Positions 1 to 7,926 of a stretch of 8,164 nucleotides of DNA are shown piece after piece. Made by a program: the position numbers and the translations under genes. A model generated the notes under the pieces. The model did not search any database, had not been told where the DNA came from, and was given only the letters and a program-made list of their open reading frames with translations. Position 1 is the stretch's first letter; every line of letters starts with the position of its first letter. The stretch is from Actinomycetota bacterium (lineage in GTDB: Bacteria > Actinomycetota > Thermoleophilia > Gaiellales > Gaiellaceae): NCBI GenBank assembly GCA_013696185.1, contig JACCZA010000334.1, positions 1-8,164 on the forward strand, read 5' to 3'.

Positions 1-229
1 GGAGCCAGGCGCGCAGATTCGTTCCCGGCGTGAAGGAGCGCCAGCTGCGAAAGGCGCGGGCGTAGGCGTCCTGCATCAGGTCCTCCGCTTCCTCGCGCGA
101 GCCGGCGAGATGGCGGGCGACGCGGTAAACCTGATCGCTGAGCGCAAGCGCATCCTCCTCGAATCGCACGCGATCCCGTGCCTCTGTCGCGAGGCGGCGT
201 GCCTCCGTCTCGGACCCCGTCTCGCTCAA
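1..229 (-). CDS. ECF-type RNA polymerase sigma factor (SigR/SigH-like), N-terminal part
   Basis: Seen: reading leftward from a TTG at 229, the first 76 residues contain a sigma-70 region 2: FEEDALALSDQVYRVARHL, then EEAEDLMQDAYARAFRSW, then TPGTNLRAWL. The rest lies beyond base 1. An in-frame TAG sits five codons upstream of the TTG with no ATG or GTG between, so translation starts at this TTG or at a GTG at 169. A weak GAGG lies about 4 nt before the TTG. Known: region 2 of ECF sigmas binds core polymerase and the -10 element, and the GTNL(K/R)AWL ending is typical of the SigR/SigH (ECF12-like) group, which answers thiol-oxidative or heat stress, usually with a ZAS anti-sigma factor. Inference: assignment to that subgroup rests on the motif and on the matching promoter upstream. 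Region 4 and any anti-sigma gene are outside the window. Confidence 0.9.
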   Translation of the reverse strand, partial: MSETGSETEARRLATEARDRVRFEEDALALSDQVYRVARHLAGSREEAEDLMQDAYARAFRSWRSFTPGTNLRAWL

Positions 230-264
230 GGCGCCTCGACCCTAGCAGCCGCGTGTGGAGGCGG

Positions 265-290
265 AACGAGGCCTCCGGAGGGGGTATTCC
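265..290 (-). promoter_or_regulatory. SigR/SigH-type ECF promoter, GGAAT-N18-GTT
   Basis: On the minus strand GGAAT (290-286) is followed after exactly 18 nt by GTT (267-265), which matches the GGAAT-N18-GTT form known for SigR-family promoters. Transcription would begin near 257, leaving a leader of roughly 28 nt before the TTG start of the sigma gene. SigR-family genes are commonly autoregulated, so the element fits its neighbour. A match this short can occur by chance. Confidence 0.58.
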
Positions 291-291
291 C

Positions 292-316
292 GTTAGCGAT
301 CCGCTCGGCGGGGTAT
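292..316 (+). promoter_or_regulatory. SigB/SigF-type stress promoter, GTTA-N15-GGGTAT
   Basis: GTTA (292-295) and GGGTAT (311-316) are separated by 15 nt, close to the GTTT-N14-17-GGGTAT pattern of general-stress sigma factors (SigB/SigF). The predicted start near 323 would give a leader of about 20-25 nt carrying a good Shine-Dalgarno sequence before the ATG at 346. The -35 element lies next to the oppositely directed GGAAT element at 286-290, so polymerases on the two promoters could compete. Confidence 0.5.
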
Positions 317-333
317 GGGCTCGTCACCCGAGC

Positions 334-340
334 GAAGGAG
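334..340 (+). promoter_or_regulatory. Ribosome binding site fixing the ATG at 346
   Basis: GAAGGAG ends 5 nt before the ATG at 346. It is the clearest Shine-Dalgarno sequence in the window and favours this start over the longer open frame that begins at 178 and would overlap the divergent sigma gene. Confidence 0.75.
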
Positions 341-345
341 CGCCG

Positions 346-816
346 ATGCAGGGCTATGCGGTCGTGTCCACCGAAGACGACAACCTCGGTGAGGTGGTCG
401 CTGTCGTCGGTGACAACCTGATCGTGGAGCGCGGCACGCTGTTCAAGTCGAGACACGCGTTGCCTCAGAGCTTCACCCAGGCAGACGACGAAGGTCGCGT
501 CGTCCGGACGACGCTGTCGAAGGAGCTGATCGAGGGCTCGCCGAAGGTCTCCGCAGAAGGAGACGACCTCGACGAGGACGAGATCGCGCGCTACTACGGC
601 CTGGGCGACACCGAGGAGCCGGGCACCGAGGAAGGCGCGCCCGACGAGGACAGCCCGGCCCGGACGGCGGGCCAGGAGGGAATCCAGGCGGGTGTGGAGC
701 CGGCCGAGGCCGAGCGCGCGCGGATCCGGCAAGGGCTCTCGGGCGGCGGCACCTACGGAGGCGCGGGCCGCCCGATCATCCCTCCCGACTCGCACGGGAC
801 GGGCGGCCCGGAATAG
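346..816 (+). CDS. Small acidic protein with PRC-barrel-like N-terminus
   Basis: Seen: 156 aa. Residues 1-67 look like a compact beta-rich module (GYAVVSTEDDNLGEVVAVVG, then NLIVERGTLFKSRHALP), reminiscent of PRC-barrel or DUF2171-type domains found in actinobacterial stress-associated proteins. Residues 68-125 are a strongly acidic, Glu/Asp-rich linker, and the tail (130-156) is Gly/Pro-rich and probably disordered. There is no signal peptide or membrane segment, so it is likely cytoplasmic. The start is set by a strong GAAGGAG site. Known: PRC-barrel modules mediate protein or RNA contacts (for example in RimM) and often occur in small stress proteins; they are not catalytic. Inference: the SigB-type promoter upstream suggests stress induction. 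The threonine aldolase-like gene follows after 29 nt with no terminator. The family assignment is by pattern only. Confidence 0.82.
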   Translation: MQGYAVVSTEDDNLGEVVAVVGDNLIVERGTLFKSRHALPQSFTQADDEGRVVRTTLSKELIEGSPKVSAEGDDLDEDEIARYYGLGDTEEPGTEEGAPDEDSPARTAGQEGIQAGVEPAEAERARIRQGLSGGGTYGGAGRPIIPPDSHGTGGPE

Positions 817-845
817 GCGGGGCGGCGGCGGGACGCGCGCGCGAC

Positions 846-1925
846 GTGGAGGCGATCGCCGCAGCCTGCCGGGCCTTCGTCCCGGCCCACGAGCCCGAGT
901 GGCGCGCGCCGAGGAGCGCGCTCGCTCGGCTATCCGAGCGCGCCTCCGAAGGCACCTCGTACGACCGCTACGGCGACGGCGAGGTGGTTCAGCGACTCGA
1001 GCAACGCGTTGCCGGCCTGCTCGGGAAGGAGGCGGCCGTCTTCCTGCCGACCGGGACGATGGCGCAGCAGATCGCCCTGCGGATCTGGGCCGATCGAGCG
1101 GGCCTCGGCACGGTTGCCTTCCATCCGCGCTGCCACCTCGAGCGCCACGAGGAGAAGGGCTACCAGGAGCTGCACGGACTGCGTGGCCGGCTCGTCGGTG
1201 ACGCCGACCGGCTGCTCTCGCGCGACGATCTGGAGGGGATCGCCGAGCCCGTGGCGGCGCTGCTGCTCGAGCTGCCGCAGCGCGAGCTCGGCGGGCGCCT
1301 CCCCGAGTGGGACGAGCTCGTCGCGCAGGCCGGCTGGGCGCGCGAGCACGAAGTCGCGCTCCATCTCGACGGCGCGCGGCTCTGGCTCTGCCCGCCGTAC
1401 TACGGTCGAGGACTCGACGAGATCGCTGCGCTCTTCGACACCGTCTACGTGTCGCTCTACAAGGATCTCGGCGCACCGGGCGGCTGCCTGCTCGCCGGGC
1501 CGGCTGACGTGATCGACGAGGCGCGCGTCTGGCAGATCCGCCACGGCGGGCGGATCTTCTCCGTCTACCCGTACGCGCTCGCCGCCGAGCGGGGCCTGGA
1601 CGAGGTGCTGCCCCGCATGGACGACTTCCTCGCGAGAGCGCGGGAGCTCGGGGCGGCGCTCGCGCAGCTGGAGCACGTCGTCGTAGTGCCGCAGCCGCCG
1701 CAGACGCCCTTCATGCACCTGTACCTGAGCCGCGACGGCGAGCGCCTGCGCGAGGCGGCGCTCGACATCGCCGAGGAGCGCGGCGTCTGGCTCGGCAGAC
1801 ACTTCGCCGTCACGCCGCTCCCGACCGTGCACCTGCTCGAGCTGCCGGTCGGCGCCTCGACGCTCGAGCTCCCGGTCGAGGAGGTCGTCGCCCTCTTCGG
1901 CGAGCTGCTCGAGCGGAGTGCCTAG
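846..1925 (+). CDS. Threonine aldolase-like PLP-dependent beta-eliminating lyase
   Basis: Seen: 359 aa, slightly longer than typical low-specificity threonine aldolases (about 330-350). Fold-type I PLP landmarks appear in order: YGDGEVVQRLE (42-52), the phosphate-binding PTGTMA (68-73), a His in CHLERHEE (97) that may stack on the cofactor ring, DGAR (175-178) with the Asp that would pair with the pyridine nitrogen, and SLYKDLGAPGG (203-213) with the candidate Schiff-base Lys206. Known: such enzymes cleave L-threonine or L-allo-threonine to glycine and acetaldehyde, and relatives act on other beta-hydroxy amino acids. Inference: cytoplasmic, homotetramer-type enzyme. SLYK replaces the more usual SLSK, so substrate is uncertain. 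The GTG start at 846 has only a poor ribosome site, but the first in-frame ATG lies past residue 70, inside the cofactor site. Probably co-transcribed with the PRC-like gene. Its stop lies 7 nt from the convergent HMA gene's stop. Confidence 0.92.
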   Translation: MEAIAAACRAFVPAHEPEWRAPRSALARLSERASEGTSYDRYGDGEVVQRLEQRVAGLLGKEAAVFLPTGTMAQQIALRIWADRAGLGTVAFHPRCHLERHEEKGYQELHGLRGRLVGDADRLLSRDDLEGIAEPVAALLLELPQRELGGRLPEWDELVAQAGWAREHEVALHLDGARLWLCPPYYGRGLDEIAALFDTVYVSLYKDLGAPGGCLLAGPADVIDEARVWQIRHGGRIFSVYPYALAAERGLDEVLPRMDDFLARARELGAALAQLEHVVVVPQPPQTPFMHLYLSRDGERLREAALDIAEERGVWLGRHFAVTPLPTVHLLELPVGASTLELPVEEVVALFGELLERSA

Positions 1926-1932
1926 AGGTTCC

Positions 1933-2148
1933 TCAGGCGGGCGTGAGCCGGCGAAAGCCGGCGCGTGCCATCGCCTCGAGCAGCGTCTCGCGGCTCGTGC
2001 GCTCGTCGTCCCACGTCAACGTCACCTCGCCCATGAGGTTGGCGTTGGCGGACTCGAGCCCCTCCTGGTCGCGCAGTGCCACGGCGAGGCGGTTGACACA
2101 GCGCTCGCAGCGGATGCCGCTGACCTGGATCGTCTCGCTCATGGTCAT
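1933..2148 (-). CDS. Heavy-metal-associated (HMA) domain protein, CopZ-like
   Basis: Seen: 71 aa forming a single HMA domain: IQVSGIRCERCVNRLAVAL carries the CxxC metal site (Cys14, Cys17), followed by GLESANANLMGEVTLTWDD and the C-terminal LLEAMARAGF helix typical of the fold. Known: these small cytosolic proteins carry Cu(I), or other soft metals, to P-type ATPases or regulators. Oddity: the usual GMxCxxC is GIRCERC, so the Met before the first Cys is Ile. Start: ATG at 2148 forms an ATGA overlap with the stop of the upstream ligase gene. A second in-frame ATG at 2142 lies 6 nt after GGCGGG and is about as likely, giving 69 aa. It is the last gene of the three-gene overlapping unit. No copper ATPase or CsoR/CueR regulator is visible in the window. 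Confidence 0.9.
   Translation of the reverse strand: MTMSETIQVSGIRCERCVNRLAVALRDQEGLESANANLMGEVTLTWDDERTSRETLLEAMARAGFRRLTPA
1947..1962. terminator. GCCGGC-GAAA-GCCGGC hairpin at convergent gene ends
   Basis: A 6-bp perfect stem closes a GAAA loop (GNRA type when read on the plus strand), 21 nt past the stop of the aldolase-like gene and inside the last codons of the convergent HMA gene. It could end or protect the plus-strand transcript. There is no T-run, so the call as a terminator is weak, and the codons for FRRL could produce it by chance. Confidence 0.28.
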
Positions 2149-3260
2149 CCCGCCGATGCTAGCGAGCGCTCGACGACGTCCGCGCTGACTGCGCGTAGGC
2201 CCCGCGCCCGCCCGACCTCCAGCTGGCGCTCCGCCTCGCAGCGCCCGGGGTCGAGCGCGTCGAGCAGCGCCTCGGAGCCGAGCGCCCGCGCCGCCGGGCG
2301 GATGCGCTCGAGCAGCTCGTCCGCGAGCTCGGCAGCGCTCACCGCTCGAGCTTCGTCCGGGTGGATCAGCAGGCCACGTGGCCCGAAGCGCGACGCGGCC
2401 CAGCGATTCTGCGCGTAGACGGCGCGGTCCCCGGGCTCGCGCCGCCGCGGAGCCTCGCCGAGCACCGTCGCACAGAGAGCCTGGACGAGCGCCACGAAGG
2501 CGGCCGAGCGCCGCACGCTCGTCGGCTGGTCCGGCATGCGGATCTCGAGCGTGCCGAAGCGCGGATGCAAGCGCACGTCCCACCAGAGGCTCGTGTAGTC
2601 GGTCGTCGCGGGCAGACCCGCGCCGAGCACTCGGTCCATGAACGCCTGCCACTCGGCGTAGGAGGCGAACGGCGGAGGTGCGCCGCTCCGCGGGAGCTGG
2701 CCGAGGATCTCCGCGCGGTTGGAGAGTAGGCCCGTCTCACGGCCGTCGACGTGGGGCGAGTTGGCCGAGAGCGCGAGCAGCACGGGCAGCCAGGGCAGCA
2801 CGCCCTCGAGCACCCGTAGGCATGCCTCGGCGCTCGGCATGCCGACATGGACGTGCAGGCCGTTCACTCCCTGGCGTCGTGCCGAGACGCCGGCGTACTC
2901 GACGAACTCGGCGTAGCGGGCCTCCTGCACGATCTCCTGCTCCTCGGCCGGGTCGATCGGATGCGCCCCCGCGGCGGCGAGGCGGAGCCCGCTCGCGCCG
3001 GCGATCTCGGTCGCGGTCGCCCGCAGCGCGCACATCGCGGCGGCCGCCTCCCCGGCCGTGGCGCAGCGCTCGGTGTTCAGCTCGACCACCGAGGCGAAGA
3101 GCTCGGTCTTCAGCCGCCCCGGCAGCTCGACCTGCTCGGCACCCCGCAGGAGGACGTGCACAGCGGGCGTCAGCCCTAGCGTGTCGGCGTCGAGGATCAT
3201 CAGCTCCTCCTCGACCCCGAGCGAGAGCGCGGGGCTCTGGCCGAAGGTCTGCTCGATCAC
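2145..3260 (-). CDS. YbdK-type carboxylate-amine ligase / glutamate-cysteine ligase 2 family
   Basis: Seen: 371 aa, the usual size for the YbdK family. Motifs in order: LGVEEEL (14-20), ELFASVVELNT (53-63), GLHVHVGM (134-141), VRLHPRFGTLEIRMPD (229-244) and AQNRWAASRFG (283-293). Together these form the ATP-grasp-like GCS2 active site that binds ATP/Mg and glutamate. Known: family members join glutamate to cysteine or to another amine in an ATP-dependent step. Many have only weak glutamate-cysteine ligase activity, and the true substrate is often unknown. Start: GTG at 3260 gives a GTGA overlap with the preceding gene's stop, and GVEEEL then sits at the family's normal distance from the N-terminus. 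The open frame extends further upstream, but that part overlaps the previous gene. No glutathione synthetase or ergothioneine genes are visible, so the pathway is open. Cytoplasmic. Confidence 0.92.
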   Translation of the reverse strand: MIEQTFGQSPALSLGVEEELMILDADTLGLTPAVHVLLRGAEQVELPGRLKTELFASVVELNTERCATAGEAAAAMCALRATATEIAGASGLRLAAAGAHPIDPAEEQEIVQEARYAEFVEYAGVSARRQGVNGLHVHVGMPSAEACLRVLEGVLPWLPVLLALSANSPHVDGRETGLLSNRAEILGQLPRSGAPPPFASYAEWQAFMDRVLGAGLPATTDYTSLWWDVRLHPRFGTLEIRMPDQPTSVRRSAAFVALVQALCATVLGEAPRRREPGDRAVYAQNRWAASRFGPRGLLIHPDEARAVSAAELADELLERIRPAARALGSEALLDALDPGRCEAERQLEVGRARGLRAVSADVVERSLASAG

Positions 3261-3652
3261 CTCGCGCGGACGGCGTGGACGGGTCGCCCCGAGGCTTCCC
3301 AGGCGTAGTACGAGGCGCTCGGCCCGAAGGACGGCTCGTACTCCACCACGCGAGGGTCCCGCCCCACCTCCTTCGCCCGCTGGGCGTGGCGCAGGAGGTT
3401 CGGATCGTCGCGCTCCTCCCAGACGAGGACGAGGTGCGCGGCGGTCATGAACTCGGCGACGAAGCTGCATCCCGCCGCCGGGCACGGGAAGGGGGCCGTG
3501 CGGACGCAGAACCAGCCCGAGTGGTCGCCGCCCGTGTCGTCGGTCCACAGCTCCTCGTCAGTGAGCAGCTCCTCGTCGAGGACTGCGGCCCGGCCCGGCT
3601 CGATCGGCGACAGCGGCTCGCGCTCCACCCGAGACACGGTAGACGAGCGCAC
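3257..3652 (-). CDS. Unrecognised Cys/His-containing protein, about 131 aa
   Basis: I do not recognise this family. Seen: an acidic N-terminal third (residues 9-43, rich in Glu/Asp), then a core with SGWFCVRTAPFPCPAAGC (45-62), FMTAAHLVLVW (68-78) and DDPNLLRHA (82-90), ending with RVVEYEPSFG and a Tyr/Trp-rich YYAWEASGRPVH. Cys57-x4-Cys62 followed by His73 and His89 resembles a loose C2H2-type zinc site, with Cys49 and His44 as further possible ligands. No signal peptide or membrane segment. Its stop overlaps the ligase start (GTGA), which argues for a real, coupled gene. The start is uncertain: GTG 3652 follows directly on a T-rich stretch and has no ribosome site, and GTGs at 3637 and 3628 are alternatives. 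Inference: a metal-binding or regulatory partner of the ligase. Confidence 0.72.
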   Translation of the reverse strand: MRSSTVSRVEREPLSPIEPGRAAVLDEELLTDEELWTDDTGGDHSGWFCVRTAPFPCPAAGCSFVAEFMTAAHLVLVWEERDDPNLLRHAQRAKEVGRDPRVVEYEPSFGPSASYYAWEASGRPVHAVRAR

Positions 3653-3699
3653 CGAAGAAGAATGGCCGGAGGTCCTGGCAGGCGGTCAGGACCTCCGGC
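3653..3699 (-). terminator. Strong hairpin plus T-rich stretch downstream of the protease gene
   Basis: A 13-bp perfect inverted repeat (arms 3665-3677 and 3687-3699, 9-nt loop) is followed on the minus strand by ATTCTTCTTC. This resembles an intrinsic terminator for the htrA-like transcript, whose stop is about 70 nt upstream. The T-tract is interrupted by C. The hairpin ends 12 nt before the GTG start of the unknown 131-aa gene, so it could instead work as an attenuator for read-through into the operon. Confidence 0.55.
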
Positions 3700-3738
3700 A
3701 CGTGCCCCTGCCGGCAGCGACGTGCGCGCCGGGGGGCA

Positions 3739-3759
3739 GGGCCCCAGGGGTAGGGGCCC
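3739..3759 (-). repeat. GGGCCCC/GGGGCCC hairpin just after the protease stop
   Basis: A 7-bp perfect all-GC stem (3739-3745 and 3753-3759) with a 7-nt loop lies 11 nt past the protease stop codon. A further 7-bp stem with a 3-nt loop (CCCTCCG/CGGAGGG, 3775-3791) spans the last codons. Neither is followed by T residues. They may protect the 3' end of the transcript or assist termination at the larger hairpin downstream. Confidence 0.35.
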
Positions 3760-3770
3760 AGGTCGGGCGG

Positions 3771-4973
3771 CTATCCCTCCGGAACGGAGGGTCGCTGCCC
3801 AAGGGTGACGTCGAGCTCCTTGCGGTCGTCGCCGCGCAGGATCGTGAGGGTGAGCTCGTCGCCGGGCTCCTTCTCCGCCACGGCGTCGCGCAGCTGCTGC
3901 ACGCTCGTCACCTCGTCGCCGTCGACCTCGACGATCACGTCGCCGCCGAGCAGGTAGCTCTCGCCCTCGACCACCGTGCGGGTGGTTCCAGCCCGCAAGC
4001 CCGCCCGCTTGGCGCCGCTGCCGTCGCTGACCTTCTGCACGATCAGGCCGCGCTCGGCGGGCAGGCGGAGCAGGCGCGCGAGCCGGGAGGTGATCGGCTG
4101 GACGCCGACGCCGAGGTAGGCGCGCTCGACCTTGCCCGTCTCGACGAGTTGGGCGACGACGTCCTTCACCGTGTTCGTCGGGACGGCGAAGCCGATGCCG
4201 ACGTTGCCCGAGGCGCCCGTGTCGCCCGTCGAGATCTGCGAGTTGACGCCGATCACCTCGCCGCTCATGTTGAGCAGCGGGCCGCCGGAGTTGCCCCTGT
4301 TGATCGCCGCGTCGGTCTGGATCACGTGGTCGATCGAGCTCTCGAACTGGTCCGGCGCCGTGATCTGGCGCTGCAGCGCGCTGACGATGCCGGCGGTGAC
4401 GGAGCGCTCGAGTCCGAACGGATTGCCGATCGCGACCACCGGATCGCCCACGCGCACACGATCGGAGTCGCCGAGCGGCAGCGGCGTGAGCGCCCGCGCG
4501 CCCGCGTCGATCCGCAGCACCGCGATGTCCGTCGCGGGGTCACTGCCGACCACTTCCGCGTCGTAGCTGCCGCTGTTGGAGAAGCTGACGCGCACCTTGG
4601 TCGCGCCCTGGACGACATGGAAGTTCGTGACGATGTGGCCTGCCTTGTCCATCACGAAGCCCGAGCCGAGCGACTGCGCCTCGCGCGACGTGTCGAAGAA
4701 GGGATTGTCGTCCTGGACGACGCTGGTCGAGTTGACCTGCACGACGCCCGACTTCGTGCGCTCGTAGATGCCGTTGACCGTCGAGCGCCCGCTCGACTGC
4801 GCTCCGACTGCCTCAGTCTGGCTCACGGGGCCGGCGACCTCGCGCACCGTCGTCGTCGTCGTGGCGTCGAGCTCCCCGAGAGCGACTGCGCCGCCGAGCG
4901 CGAGAGCGCCGCCTGCCACGGCGGCTGCCACGAGCCCGACGGCGCGGGAGAGGATGCTGCTGCTTCGTGCCAC
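3771..4973 (-). CDS. HtrA/DegP-type membrane-anchored serine protease with PDZ domain
   Basis: Seen: 400 aa. A short positive N-terminus (MARSSSILSR) precedes one hydrophobic segment (about 11-33), which should act as a membrane anchor or uncleaved signal and place the rest outside the membrane. A flexible Thr/Ser-rich linker follows. The trypsin-like S1C domain runs about 65-280 with the full triad: His119 in TNFHVV, Asp149 in PATDIAV, Ser229 in GNSGGPL. A single PDZ domain (about 285-392) follows, with YLGVGV and GDVIVEVDGDEV. Known: such proteases degrade or refold damaged envelope proteins; one PDZ is the usual actinobacterial layout. Start: GTG 4973 lacks a ribosome site, but a TATAAG lies 7 nt upstream, so a leaderless message is plausible. 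The frame stays open far upstream across acnA, but the N-terminal anchor fixes the true start near here. Divergent from acnA. Confidence 0.95.
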   Translation of the reverse strand: MARSSSILSRAVGLVAAAVAGGALALGGAVALGELDATTTTTVREVAGPVSQTEAVGAQSSGRSTVNGIYERTKSGVVQVNSTSVVQDDNPFFDTSREAQSLGSGFVMDKAGHIVTNFHVVQGATKVRVSFSNSGSYDAEVVGSDPATDIAVLRIDAGARALTPLPLGDSDRVRVGDPVVAIGNPFGLERSVTAGIVSALQRQITAPDQFESSIDHVIQTDAAINRGNSGGPLLNMSGEVIGVNSQISTGDTGASGNVGIGFAVPTNTVKDVVAQLVETGKVERAYLGVGVQPITSRLARLLRLPAERGLIVQKVSDGSGAKRAGLRAGTTRTVVEGESYLLGGDVIVEVDGDEVTSVQQLRDAVAEKEPGDELTLTILRGDDRKELDVTLGQRPSVPEG

Positions 4974-4980
4974 GGGAAGT

Positions 4981-4986
4981 CTTATA
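4981..4986 (-). promoter_or_regulatory. TATAAG -10 element for the protease gene, possibly leaderless
   Basis: On the minus strand TATAAG (4986-4981) is separated from the GTG at 4973 by 7 nt, about the distance from a -10 box to the transcription start. There is no Shine-Dalgarno sequence before that GTG. I see no convincing -35 at 16-18 nt upstream, so the element rests on the -10 alone. Confidence 0.4.
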
Positions 4987-5114
4987 GCGACCGTGTGATT
5001 GCAGCGGGGTGGGTCGCGATGAACTCCTCTTTGCGCTCCGTTAAGAAGTGTGTTCCGGGGAGCGCCGAGGGCACCGCGCGCGTGCGCTCTCCGCCCGGGT
5101 GATTGAATCAGGGC

Positions 5115-7910
<2,796 letters not shown>

Positions 7911-7926
7911 CGCGTAGCGCGGACGC

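Noticed and set aside
282..287. A first GGGTAT copy upstream of the PRC-like gene, considered as a second SigB-type -10.
   Set aside because: No GTT-type -35 lies 14-17 nt upstream, and the bases overlap the GGAAT element of the opposite promoter.
226..1476. 416-codon open frame on the minus strand opposite the PRC-like and aldolase-like genes.
   Set aside because: The translation is an Arg/Ala-rich shadow with no recognisable domain, while the plus strand has motif-supported genes.
3708..3717. CTGCCGGCAG perfect palindrome, considered as an operator.
   Set aside because: A 10-bp GC-rich palindrome is expected by chance in this composition, and no second copy or regulator was found.
5031..5060. 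TTGCGC followed by TTAAGA in the gap before acnA, considered as a sigma-70 promoter.
   Set aside because: The spacing does not fit (4 nt between them), and no -10-like hexamer lies 16-18 nt after TTGCGC.
3447..5102. 551-codon plus-strand open frame opposite the protease gene.
   Set aside because: It is antisense to the full S1C-PDZ coding region and has no domain features of its own.
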